This document shows positions 1-10,848 of a stretch of DNA of 64,000 bases, piece by piece. Origin of the DNA: Luzula sylvatica. Its lineage: Eukaryota; Streptophyta; Magnoliopsida; Poales; Juncaceae. The notes under the pieces were generated by a model. That model did not search any database. It had not been told where the DNA came from and saw only the letters and a program-made list of their open reading frames with translations. Every line of letters begins with the position of its first letter. Positions within the stretch are counted from its first letter, which is position 1. A program made the translations under genes and the position numbers. Location of the stretch: the NCBI GenBank assembly GCA_946800325.1, contig OX326960.1, forward strand, positions 49,347,355 to 49,411,354, in the 5' to 3' direction.

Positions 1-1337
1 CATTCTTGTGTTCCTCGAAATAATGTGATCATTCCGTTTTCTCGACAAGACCTAAAGAATTATTGCTCATCTCGTATTCCGTTTGGTCTTGTATAGTAAA
101 GCTATTAGACTTTTAATAAGGCTTCCTATCTCTTCGATGCACTGACGAATCTTGAGAATAATTTTTGGAGTATGAGATAAAAATATAACTCTAGAATTAG
201 TATTATAATTTTTTTTATTGTTCACCGAAATCTTGAGAGTATCAACACAAGCACAAGAGTGTCAACGGGTCGGATATTGCCCGAATTAAATCCGGTACTT
301 TTATTCGGTTCCGTTGTTCAATTTTAGTGCCGAATCCGAATCTGAACGTTATATTTTCTTTGTACGTGTCATATTTGCATATGAGTTGAAAAAAATATAA
401 ACAATTAATTATTTATGAAGTAGGCCCATATACATATCTCACCAAAAAAGATCCCATTTTTATTTTTACATGAGTCTGTTTGGTAACCTGAAATTAGAAC
501 AGAATAAATGAAAATAGCGAAAAAAAATAATTTTATTCCGAATTATAAACGTCCTTCAAGTTCATCCTGGTCGCCCTAATCACGTAACAAGATCATAGTT
601 TCTGCGTAATAATTCAGTTTTGAACTAATCAATTGTGTTTGCAAATTGCAATGTGATCTTTGTCCTTTACTATTCACCGATTGTGCAATGTCGACTCAAG
701 AGCTAATTATTCTGAGGTGAATTTGAATATAGATGTGACATTTTAATAGTGAGAATATGGGTCCAAAAAGCTCACTATATTTGAATTTTTGCGAAAATGA
801 AAGAGGAACCTTCCCTCCTTTGAACACTGAATTTCGTTATACAGTAATACTAAACACCTAGATTTCGCACTTAAATTTTATTTAAAAATATACGTGACAA
901 ATCATAATTGATTATGTAAAATTTTTAAATGAAAAATACATTTTGGAAGTTCCAAATTTAATCGTCACGTGTACTCGTAAGTATAAATCTAAATAAAAAA
1001 TTCTAGATGTCTATCATTGTTGTTTCGTTGTATCCATTATGATCATGCTTCAACATCAAAAATGCCATCACATTACACCACTTGTTCTGGTTAATATACC
1101 ATTACACATTTTATATAAAATGATATATTGTCTTCTTGAAATAAAAGATATATCCAAATGAAAAGTACGTTTTTTTTTCTCAAACACAATTTACTAAAAC
1201 ATATTGCAACTACTATCATAAAAATATAACTAAACTAATCCATAACCACTCGAAAAAAGAAAAAAATCCATTAATTCTTCTACAGTTTGTGAGAGTAATT
1301 AAGCATTCCAATAGTGATGAATTTTGAATTAATTAAG
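1..1337. other. AT-rich intergenic DNA downstream of the methyltransferase gene
   Basis: No open frame with recognisable coding character is visible on either strand. The stretch holds A/T-rich sequence and a short run around 270-350 with CGGTTC/CGAATC-type words like those of the MITE at 6569-7066. It probably includes the end of the 3' untranslated region of the minus-strand methyltransferase gene that stops at 1338. Confidence 0.6.
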
Positions 1338-4300
1338 CTATTTGTCTACAGATTTGTGCTTTTTCCTCATGGTCCAGAATGCTGCACAGTACCTATTCTG
1401 CAATTTAACCCCCCAAAAATATAAGAATTATGAACAAGTTTCATAAAAAGTTGACTAAAATTTTACTCGCAAAGAAAGAGAGATTTTTGCAAAAACAAAA
1501 CCCTCCATTATTGATAATGGAGGGACTTCATTGCAAATTTCTGTATAATTTTTAAGAGCAAAAAAAAAAAAAATACAAAAAGATGAGACATACTTGCATC
1601 ATGGATTTCCTGTTTGCAGTGTAAGTGGTCTCTATCATTTTCTCCACCTATTATGATATTTTTACAAGAATATCACATTTAAATTTTTTAACATGAAATT
1701 ATACATGTTCAAAAATTTCAAATAACATATTTAGTCATTATATACCTCCATTTCAAAACCAAAGGAAAAGGCAACATTTTTCACATCCTCCAGACTAAGC
1801 TCGATCGATAGTTCCTGAGGAAAAATAATAAAATTGTGAAATTACCAAAAAGCCCTCACGTCAAAGAAGAGAAAAAAATTGATATGGCGGAAAAATTGAA
1901 TTGATTCATAATTCATACATCATCACCATACGAGTCAGCAAAATGATATAGCAACGGTCCCATATTTATCCATACCTGTTTAATACAGAAAATTAAAGGA
2001 GTACAAATTGTAAAAAACATTAAACCAAATAATAATTTTTTTTACATTTTAATTAAAGATGTTAAGTGAAAAAAAAAATGAATTTAGTAATTTACCCCTC
2101 CATCTTTTAGGATTTTAGAAATGATTTCAATATATTCAACAATATTATGCGCCGTGTCAATGAAAAAACACGTCACCACAGCATCCCATGCACCTTAATA
2201 CAAATATCAAAACCATAATTTCAAATTTCAAAAAAATCTATACAATAATTAGTTATATTTTCCTTTTCTAAACTACCTTGTTGACTTGTATCGCTATAAA
2301 CCTCGACAAAATCACCACCACACATTGAAAATCCTTCTGTAATCCCAGCACTTCCTCGCACACAAAAAATGCTAAATTTCGTTAGTATCCTTACAAAACC
2401 TGCTAATATCACATATACCCCTCCAAAACGTAGAATATCATGGATACCCCACCGCCCCCCACCCCACCCAAAAAAAAAAAAAGATTATAAAATATACAGG
2501 AAGGACATACATGATATTTCTTATGTTCTATAGGGGTATACATGATATTTCCCATGTTTTGTAAGTGTGCCCGCAGTGGCGGATCTTGACAAGATTCGTT
2601 GGGGGGGCAAAATTAAAAATTGGTTATGAAATTACACTGTGCGATTTTTTTGGGAGGGCAAACTGTAAATTTTACGTTATTATACTGATAAAATACACTG
2701 AATCACTAGATATATACATTGTTCGGCCAAAATCTTGGGGGGGCGACCGCCCCCCGCGGCCCTCACTAAGATCCGCCCCTGTGTGCCCGTGATAATTTTT
2801 TTCATTTTATAGAGGCATATGTTATATTTTGATATTTTACAGGGGTATATATATCAAATTGCCCAAAAAAATACTTTGCGCGGATCTCGAGACAAAAAGT
2901 TTACCTCGCTGGAAGTTTATCTGGAAAGGAAACGGGCCTGAGCTGGTCCTCATCAGAGAGACTGTTACAATTGCTATGAATCCATGGATATATCGTCCAT
3001 TCATTTGCCTCTCTTGTACTAATAAAAAATAAAAAAGATATATTACTAATATAATAATAATTATTAGTATTATTATATTCATGGCAATTACAAGAATAAG
3101 AAAGGATCATACTGGTTGAGAATAAAACTGGAGCAAATCATCATGTAATACGAGAACTCATTTCCCTGACTTTCAAATCCTGGGGAATAAAAAATAAAAA
3201 TAAAAAAGAGAATTACTCAATAATTCAAAATTGAAATTTATATTTTTCTTTTTTTTCGTACCGAGAGAGGAAATTTCGAGAGCGAGTCTGCCTAAACCTG
3301 CACCAGGGACCAAGCAACAAGGGGGGCTATAAAAAAATCAAAACTTCTTGAGGGGGTAAATTGTAAAATTGCATATTAAGAAAATTAAAGTTACGAGGGA
3401 TGATGTGGCACCTTTGTGTGGTTCGGTTTGGATAAAGACGATTAAGCTCTTCCAAAATTGGCTTATAACACTCGTCACGTTCTTTTTGTCCCTTTATTAA
3501 AATAAATTTAACAATAATTAATTAATTAATTATTAATTACTTAAATATAAACGTATCCAGTTTGTAAACAATTACAATAATAATTAGGTGCAATTTCAAG
3601 TGTACCCCTGGAAAACATCAAAATTTCACATATACCCCTCAATAATCTGAAATTTCACGAATATCCTTGCAAACGTCTCAAAATATCATGGATACCCCTT
3701 CAAAATCCTTCAAATATCATTACTACCCCTATAAAATTCTTAAAATATCACATATACCCTTATTATATCATTTAAAAATCATCAACGTATTTCTCGTTGG
3801 TAATATGTCAATTACCTAATTTTTAAAATTATTTTTCTATGATAATGAATAAATTTTTCTCTAAAATAATATTTAAAACCATAAGAAATCAAATATTTTC
3901 AATTATGTCACATAATTTCTTTCCAAAAATCATTGTTGAAATCAATAATATTTTCAAAATTTTAAGTAATTATCATATTTTATATAAAGGTAAAACGAAA
4001 AAATATTTTGAACAAAGAGTTAACAAATTATTAAATTAAAGTTTAATTTAGGGGTATCCATGATATTTGAAGGGTTTTCTAGGGGTATTTATGAAATTTC
4101 ACGATTTTGAAGGGTATACATGAAATTATGTTGTCTTGCAGGGGTACACATGAAATTCTGCCTAATAATTAATACCTCTGGAGCCCAATCCCTCACAATG
4201 TTCCTTACGATACATCTAACCTGAAATGTTTATGAGAATTTTTTTTCATTAAAAAACAGATTCATTTGATTATAATAATAAGCACAGATTCATTTTCTAA

Positions 4301-4491
4301 CAATGGTCAATTTTGGCCGGTATTTTTCATCTTCGACATTACTAACAATAGTAACTAAATGCTGAAACAGCTAATGATTTCGTTATCCTAGTTGTAAATT
4401 TTCTAAAATGAGTATAATAATTGTCTCCTCCCTTCTTCCTCCACGCTACTTATATATCCCTTGATATCTTAAACCAAACTGCACCTCATTG

Positions 4492-4541
<50 letters not shown>

Positions 4542-6488
4542 AATTATTCAAAAAATGTTTAGGCGAGTTTTGCAACACTTCCTCACCCATGTCTGCTTTA
4601 TTCCAAGAAACCGGGTTCAGGAACCCGATAACGAGGAAGAGGACGATAATGGCACATTTGCCCTCTACTTAGAATACCTAGCACGAGGGCCGCGCAGAAG
4701 GTTTAGGCCTGCTGTGGAAGACATCATAGAGGATCCCGAGGCCGAAGCCCAGGCCTTGGCTGACGAGGCCGCCAATCTGGTGCTGGCCCAAGCGCACGCC
4801 TTGCGTGCTGAAGTGGCAATGGCCGAAGCCCCGGCCTTGGATGACGGGACTTCTCACCTGGAGGTCGACCAAGCGCAGGCCGTGGCTGACGAAGCTGCTG
4901 AGCTGGCAGCGCCAGCTCAGCGACCTAAACGCAGAAGCTGGGTCAAGAGGACCATGAACAAGCTTCTCCTCTGCGGAGCCATCCAAGAGAATGCGGGGCA
5001 GAACAGATTAGCCCCGAAAGCCAAACGATTTGACAGCATTAGGGTTGTGATTCGAAACTAGTGATTCGTCCAATGCTTTCATCGTAGTTGCGATTTTGTC
5101 TTTTATATGCGTTGCTTGATGTAATTTTTTTTAATTTAAGTTAACAGGGTCTCTGGATTTGAGATAATGTTATGTATATTTTCAGTTTGTAAATTGTGTA
5201 TATGAGATTTTTTAAATATTCAATAAAGATAAAAAAAATATTTCCCGTAAATTATTTATTTATTTTTTTTTTTTGAAGGAGGAGGCAATAGCCTTCACTC
5301 GTAAATTATTTATTTTTAAAATGAAAAATTATTGATTTGAATTTAATACCTTGTCGACATCAAGAAGAGGTACATTAGAATGCAAATCAGGCCCCATCAA
5401 GTTATAGAAAGAAGTTTCCTAATCAGGCATGCGAAAAATAAATTAGAATAAACATAAGAGATATAAAAATATTGTACATTATAAACTTACATGTCCATGA
5501 GAACAAGAACTTGAGCAAGCTTTAGTAACTTCAGAATTATCGTCTCCATTAGATTTTGGGATTGAAGACTTAAAAGAACTCTCCCCTTCAATTTCCTGCT
5601 TTGTTATATAAAAAAGCTCAAAATAATTCACATAATACCCCCTAAATGAACTAAAAACAAATTAGACGGAAAAGACCTCTTTATCGATCCTTTTATCAGC
5701 AAAATTAGAAATATCTGAGTGATAATGTTCATGTGCATCCTCTCTATTTTCGTCCTCGTTCACATCCATATCTTGACCCATTTCAAATGGAGGCACAAAT
5801 GCCTAAATAATTATATTGTATTGAATTAGGGCATAAAATTGATAACATAAATTTCAGGTGATTCAAATTGGAAACAAATATGGATATGTATACATGAAGC
5901 ATGCTCATTATGAAAGATGTATTCCTCGATATACACCTGAAAGTTCGGAAATATATTAGAAAAATAGAAATATTACTGAGTAGCCAATATTTTTTGCTAT
6001 TTTTTTGCTATGATTTAGTGGAAAACAATAGAAAAAAATCCATACAATCTAATTTGTTGAAACTTTAAGGGAAGATGAGAGAGGAGTTTCTGCACAGTAA
6101 AAATTGCCATGGGTTAAATAAATCTCAATGAAAGAATGAAATTACTCTAAAATTCATTAATAATTGCTTGTATAAATACGAAATTTATGAAGTTTATAAC
6201 CTTATGAGCTGATGGAAGCTTGTTGAACGATCTCTCGTATCTTCTCACATCCCTCTCAGCTGCATTCGGATAACTAAAAGTACGGTTCAATTGTTACTTT
6301 CTTTATCGCAAGCGAGAGTATTCCATTTGAAACAATCGTGATTAAGAAAAAATAGAGAAGGAGAAAAAGAGAGAATATAGAAGTAAATACTTGAGATAGG
6401 CGCCGATGATGCGGCGGAGAGACTGGATTTCTAGTTCTTCTTCCTCCTTACTGTATTGTCTCTCTCCTGCAAATTCTTTATCAGCCAT
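1338..6488 (-). CDS. Carnosine N-methyltransferase-like protein (N2227 family), intact copy 1
   Basis: Predicted SAM-dependent methyltransferase of the N2227/carnosine N-methyltransferase family; the animal member methylates carnosine to anserine, but the plant substrate is not established. I read 18 exons: 6488-6391, 6273-6201, 6089-6046, 5936-5894, 5802-5677, 5595-5491, 5418-5350, 4220-4176, 3491-3412, 3326-3262, 3179-3113, 3018-2905, 2350-2277, 2193-2096, 1975-1919, 1814-1746, 1647-1594 and 1397-1338. They join in frame to 446 residues. The start ATG precedes the conserved [14 protein letters not shown] block. Family signatures are [16 protein letters not shown] near residue 35, [13 protein letters not shown] near 190, the SAM-binding loop PGAGLGR at 235-241, [17 protein letters not shown] in exon 12, and [15 protein letters not shown] at 337-351. 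The large intron 7 (4221-5349) contains a divergent gene on the other strand. Intron 8 begins only a few bases from a transposon insertion. Family assignment is firm; substrate is inference. Confidence 0.9.
2371..2863. repeat. Foldback-like repeat in intron 12, GGGGTATACATGATATT family
   Basis: The stretch has bottom-strand-oriented units (TATACCCCTCC, ATATCATGGATACCCC) at its left end and top-strand units (AGGGGTATACATGATATTT) at its right end, so it could fold back. The counterpart is present in the pseudogene copy (about 10790-12140), so it predates the duplication. A hAT-type MITE is inserted in it here and a different element is inserted in it in copy 2. Exact ends are uncertain. Confidence 0.5.
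2574..2781. mobile_element. hAT-type MITE with 8-bp target-site duplication
   Basis: The element begins CAGTGGCGGATCTTGA and ends with the near inverted complement AAGATCCGCCCCTG. It is flanked by perfect 8-bp direct repeats TGTGCCCG (2566-2573 and 2782-2789). The duplicated locus at about 12060-12090 has the corresponding sequence without the insert, which shows this is an insertion after the duplication. It has no coding capacity. The 8-bp duplication and CAGTGG-like terminus indicate the hAT superfamily. Confidence 0.85.
3587..4162. mobile_element. Mutator-type foldback MITE next to a splice donor
   Basis: The insert starts GGTGCAATTTCAAGTG and ends with the inverted counterpart CACATGAAATTCTGCC. 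Both arms are made of degenerate units of about 20-25 bp around the words TATACCCC and ATATCATG, inverted with respect to each other around an AT-rich centre. It is flanked by perfect 9-bp repeats TAATAATTA (3578-3586 and 4163-4171). The empty site is visible in the pseudogene copy near 12845-12862. A 9-bp duplication with long inverted arms is typical of Mutator-like elements. The right target repeat ends two bases before the donor GT of intron 8 (4175-4174, minus strand). Confidence 0.8.
4451..4457 (+). promoter_or_regulatory. TATA box of the nested gene, followed by a pyrimidine patch
   Basis: TATATAT lies about 100 bases before the start codon of the nested gene, followed by a long CT and CA dinucleotide tract (4493-4541). 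The same arrangement is kept in the second copy at 13170-13176. Assignment as core promoter is inference from position and sequence. Confidence 0.5.
4555..5061 (+). CDS. Unrecognised 168-residue nested gene inside intron 7 of the methyltransferase, copy 1
   Basis: I do not recognise the protein. It is a single exon, antisense to its host gene, and visibly GC-rich against AT-rich surroundings. The start chosen is the ATG after the CT/CA tract and the AAATTATTC leader; the frame is open further upstream only through the dinucleotide repeat. The N-terminus ([20 protein letters not shown]) is basic and hydrophobic and could be an organelle presequence or a short amphipathic helix. The middle (about residues 60-118) is alanine- and glutamate-rich with imperfect repeats of the type AQALADEAA, predicted helical. 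The C-terminus is strongly basic ([19 protein letters not shown]). A TATA-like box precedes it and AATAAA follows. The paralogue at 13283 has the same length. No function can be assigned; a lineage-specific gene or an unrecognised transposon-derived gene are both possible. Confidence 0.6.
   Translation: MFRRVLQHFLTHVCFIPRNRVQEPDNEEEDDNGTFALYLEYLARGPRRRFRPAVEDIIEDPEAEAQALADEAANLVLAQAHALRAEVAMAEAPALDDGTSHLEVDQAQAVADEAAELAAPAQRPKRRSWVKRTMNKLLLCGAIQENAGQNRLAPKAKRFDSIRVVIRN
5222..5227 (+). terminator. Polyadenylation signal AATAAA of the nested gene
   Basis: AATAAA lies about 160 bases after the stop codon and is followed by an A-rich run. The same signal is conserved at 13952-13957 behind the paralogue. 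Plants use loose polyadenylation signals, so this is suggestive only. Confidence 0.45.
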
Positions 6489-6568
6489 TTCCGGGTCTAC
6501 TAGCACTCGCTGTCAGTCTTCAGTCTCTCCGATGGTAGCGATTAGGGGAAGAAAAGGTATGACTTGAG

Positions 6569-7066
6569 TTAGGTTAGTATTCATTCGGTCGGTTCGGTTC
6601 CGAATAAGGCCGAACCAATTAAACCGAATCGAATTAAATTCAAACCGAACCGAACCGAACCGTTTTAACTTTCGAACCGATTAAGAATCGAACCGAATAA
6701 ACCGAATTCTTTATAAAAAAATATTATAACTTTAAAATAAAAATAAATATATCAAAAAAATATATTTTATTTATCAAAAATATAAATACATATTATAAAA
6801 TATAATTATATTATTTATAAAAAAAATTATATTATTTCTTTTATATTTTAACATTTTTATATTAAAAATTACGAAAATTAGATGTTATTTGGTCGGTTCG
6901 GTTTAACCGGTTTTCATCAAATCAAAACCGAACCGAACCGAATAAACCGAACAATACAATTTATTGAACAGAACCGAACCAAATAAACCGAAAAACCGAA
7001 CCGACTAAACTAAATTCGACCGGTTCGGTTCTGTATCCGAATAAACCGAACCGTTTGAACACCCCT
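6569..7066. mobile_element. hAT-like MITE rich in CGGTTCGGTT/CCGAACCGAA words
   Basis: A 498-bp AT-rich core is bounded by inverted runs of GGTTCGGTT and AACCGAACCG words. The right end reads CCGTTTGAACACCCCT, a terminus common in plant MITEs; the left end TTAGGTTAGTATTCATTCGG is a weak inverted match. Direct repeats ACTTGAG flank it at 6562-6568 and 7067-7073, or 8 bp with one mismatch, which fits a hAT-type insertion. No coding capacity is visible. Confidence 0.65.
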
Positions 7067-7073
7067 ACTTGAG

Positions 7074-7266
7074 GTGGTGTTTGGATGGAAGATAAAGGTG
7101 GGGACAACCTAATTTATTAGCTCTATTCTTGCCAAACACATGATTTCTATCCTTGCCAAACACATGATAAATTACAAGGGATAAAAGAGGATAAGTATAA
7201 AAAGAGAGGATTAAGCTATCACCACAAAAAGTGGTGATAAGACTATACTTCATCCAAACGAAGCCT
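7074..7266. mobile_element. Small MITE with GTTTGGATG inverted ends
   Basis: The left end GGTGGTGTTTGGATGG and the right end CATCCAAACGAAGCC are inverted matches. The interior has an internal hairpin around TCACCACAAAAAGTGGTGA. Such GTTTGGATG-ended short elements are common in plant genomes. The target duplication is not clear because the left flank is the target repeat of the neighbouring element. Confidence 0.5.
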
Positions 7267-7895
7267 GAGAGATCAAAAGGTGATTAAACTGGAGATAAAC
7301 AAAGGATTGGTGCTTTCTTCTGGGCCGTCTGATACAAAAGATTTTGAAGTATCTTGAAGGACTCTTGGATTAATCCAAGAAAATGAAATGAATGTAGATA
7401 TGACAAGTTTTCCTGTCTTTCTTACCTATGTTTTATTTGAGGCGGTAGAATATTATACGATGGAAAGTGAAAATCATAGTTTTGATATCAGGGAAAATCA
7501 TAATGGAGTTCTGTTCGATAACATATGTAAATTAACACATATTAATTTATTGTCATATAATATTTCATATTAATTAATTATATTTATGGAGTAATATATT
7601 TTAATTCATTAATTAGTTATACAAATCATTTAGTACCAATTACTATTACTTAAAAAATCAATTTAATAAAAAAAAAATGAAATAGAAATTAATTATATAC
7701 TAATATATGTAACAAATTTTACATAATATAATGTTTTATACAATTTTATACATTAATTTAATAATATAAAGTATATACAATTAATTGGAATTAAAATATT
7801 AAATCTAATACAATTAATTGAAATATTAATTGATCAATATTAATATATTAAATACAATACAATACACATATTTGTTCGTATTAGTTAAACACACA
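7267..7895. other. AT-rich spacer between the two methyltransferase copies
   Basis: Very AT-rich sequence with TTAATTAATT and ATACAATT-type words and no recognisable gene. It marks the junction where the second copy is truncated, since the last three methyltransferase exons are missing to its right. Confidence 0.55.
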
Positions 7896-8081
7896 TACTA
7901 ATTCATACATCATCACATACGAGTCAGCAAAATGATATAGCAACGGTCCCATATTTATCCATACTTGTTTAATGCAGAAAATTAAAAAGAGTACAGATTG
8001 TAAAAAACATTAAACCAAATTATTAATATTAATTTTTTACATTTTAATTAAAAATATTAAGTGAAAATAAAAATGAATTTA

Positions 8082-10491
8082 GGACCTGTTTGGCGAGTGG
8101 AATTAGAAGTGGAATTAGGATAATATTTTTCATCAAAACAAAAATACGTGTTTGGTTGACAATAAAAACTGGAATTTAGAAATGCGGATATCTCTCACTC
8201 CCCTCTTTACCTACAAAATTTGGCTCCTCAAATATCTGGAGCGCCAAATTACGGCAAAAGTTTGTGGCGACAAATCTCCCTCTCTTTTCACTCTTTTCAA
8301 GATTGTCTTCATCTCTCTCGTATCTGGTGGAGACCCAAAGTGGCGATCCTTTCTCTGCTATTGAGAACCTCAAAAGGTCTCATTTTCCTTTTTTCTTTCC
8401 TACTCATTGGACTGAAAACGATTCTCATCTCAAGGTAAATCCCTCTTCTATCCTCCCTTTCTATATGTGTTTGTGTGTTTTGGAAGGACTTGGTACTAAT
8501 TTTGTGGAAACTTTTTCAATTCTTTAATGTGAAGCTTTTTCCATTGTGAATCTTTACTGTAAAGTTTTTTTTTTTTTTCAATTATTTGTTTTATGCAACA
8601 TCTTCTTTCAAGAAATTAATGACTTCTTTTCTTCCTTTTCTCTTGTTTGAGTCGAAGTCATAACAAGATGATACCTTGCTGTAGTTTTTTTTTTCATGCA
8701 CACAAGGTGTTTGTGGAAAAGACAAATGCCCAAATTAAGCAAAATAATGTTAAGTAAATTAAGGAAATGACATATTATGTTAAGAAAATTACAATTATAG
8801 TTTTACTATTACACAATTATGTTATTACGCACATTGATTAGTAATGGATATATTGCAATAATGTTGTTGCCGTGAGAAACTCCTCTGACTAAATTAATTA
8901 TGTTTCTCACTATGATTGATGCAATAATGAGGAGTGTTAATTATGATTCATCATCAACCCAAATTAGTTGAGTATGTTTCTCATTATATGATAGTTTGAG
9001 CATGTATATAATAATTTACATTTACTGTGTGTTCTTAATAGATGGAAGTAGAAGGTATGTCAACCCAAAACAATACAAGGAAAAATGCTTATTGGACTCA
9101 AAGAATGACGGGATTTCTTCTCAAGTACTTAGCCGAAGCCGCGAGAAAGAATCTAAAAGGAGATGGAGGTTTCAAAAACACGATTATGCATGCTACATGT
9201 AAAGAGTTAAACAAGGAATTTAATATTAACTATGTGGACGCACACATCAATAATCATATCAAGAGTCAAAAAAAAAATTGGCGTTTGATTCAATCTCTTA
9301 AAAATTTGAGTGGTGTCCATTTTGATGACGAGAGTAAAACAATCGTAATGGGCGAAGATGAAGCAAATACCTTAATTGAGGTGATGATATCTTTTTTTTT
9401 ACTTTAAATATTAACTTTACGTGCACTACTAATTAAATAATCGATACATTTTTAGAAAAATCCGAACGCAGGAAAGTGGATCAACAAGCCAATCATGTGG
9501 TACGATGAGATGGAGTTAGCATGCGGAAATGATATGGCCAATGGAAATGATTCTAAGACGGGACGCTCTCCACTTGGTATTCCATACGATGGTTCGAATT
9601 CCCCCGTCGTAGAATCTGTAAATGATGACAGTCCACCTGATAATGTGGTCAATTTAGATGATGCCGAAGAGGAACCTAGAACCCCGAGGTCGAGCACAAC
9701 TACTTCGAGTTCGAGAAAAAGAAAAAGAACAACCGATGAATTGACCAATTATGTTGGAGAACTCGTAAAGGCTATTAGCAAACCTAAATCTCATCAAGTT
9801 TCTCCAATTATGTGGGAAGAACTTAAAAAACTATCCGATTCGTACACAAAACCGCAATTACAATCCGCTCTCCATCATTTTTTGGTCAATGAGAGTCTCG
9901 GAGCATGTTTCATTGCTTTCGATAGAGACGAAAGGATGCAAATGATTGACCAATTCTTACTTCATGATGGAGCGGGAGGAGATGGCAATTTTCCATGGGG
10001 TTAATGAGTTTATGATGAAAAATATTTTGTGGTTATATATTTTTGTTTGATATATATTTTGGTGATAGTAGCTAGTAATGATTTTGCAGGTGTAAATTGG
10101 AAGTTTAGTTTTGCTTTTAATGTTGTATTTTAATTATGCAAACATTGTTATTTTGAGAGTATGTATTAGATTAAATTTGATGTTGGCAAAATTATGTTCA
10201 AATTGTGTTATTCATTAATTTAAGTGTTTTAGTTGAATACAAAATATAAATTGAAAACTAATTTTGATTCAACTCTAATCAATCAGACAAATATTTGTTC
10301 ATATAATTAAGTTCCATTTTACAAACAATCAAATTCCAGAAACTTGTGACAACCAAACAAAAAAAAATGTTTTGCAGCATTTTGTTTTTCCTACATCCAA
10401 ACAAACTACAAATTAGCTAATTCCGGAATTATTTTTTTTTGCATTTGGTAACCCAATTCCATTCTTCTAATTCCACTCGCCAAACAGGCCC
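8082..10491. mobile_element. PIF/Harbinger-like DNA transposon carrying only the MYB/SANT gene
   Basis: The left end GGACCTGTTTGGCGAGTGG is matched by the inverted right end, CCACTCGCCAAACAGGCCC, and the match continues into TGGAATTAGAA. The flanking TA (TTA/CTA) repeats fit a TWA-type target, and the intact copy near 2083-2092 shows the empty site. One two-exon gene for a MYB/SANT-like DNA-binding protein is present, which in this superfamily accompanies a DDE transposase. No transposase frame is visible, so it should depend on one in trans. Superfamily assignment rests on the protein and termini; it is inference. Confidence 0.75.
9042..10004 (+). CDS. MYB/SANT-like DNA-binding protein of the Harbinger-type element
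   Basis: Two exons, 9042-9380 and 9456-10004, join in frame to 295 residues. The N-terminal part has the plant MYB/SANT-like fold signature: a tryptophan-led helix (NAYWTQRMTGFLLKYLAEAA), then FKNTIMHATCKELNKEF and the INNHIKSQKKNWRLIQSL helix, residues about 12-90. An acidic, serine-rich linker with a basic patch SSRKRKRTTDEL (about residue 200) follows and could be a nuclear localisation signal. The C-terminus has a helix-rich tail (LQSALHHFLVNESLGACF) ending DGNFPWG. Proteins of this type bind transposon ends together with a Harbinger transposase in the nucleus. The frame is intact, so it may still be expressed, but it is transposon cargo rather than a host gene. Confidence 0.75.
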
Positions 10492-10848
10492 TAGTAATTT
10501 AGCCCTCCATCTTTTAGGATTTTATAAATGATTTCAATAAATTCAACAATATTATGCGCTGTGTCAATGAAAAACATGTCACCACACCACCCCATGTACC
10601 TAATACAAATATCCAAACCATAATTTCAAATTTGAAAAAAATCAAGATTTTTTTTGATACATTAATTAGTTATATTTTCTTTTTCTAAAATACCTTGTTC
10701 GCTTGTATCGTAATAAACCTCGACAAAATCACCACCACACATTGAAAATCCTTCAGTAATCTCAGCATCTCCTCGCACACAAAAAAAAGCTAAATTTCAT
10801 CAGTACCCTTGTAAAGCCTGCTAATCTCACATATACCCCTCCAAAACG

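Noticed and set aside
4421..4554. Upstream extension of the nested gene through a Leu-Ser and His-Thr run
   Set aside because: The residues come from the CT and CA microsatellite; the downstream ATG is shared by both copies at identical context.
4678..4986. 102-codon minus-strand frame opposite the nested gene, also present at 13406-13714
   Set aside because: It is the antisense shadow of a GC-rich frame; the sense strand has promoter, leader and polyadenylation signals.
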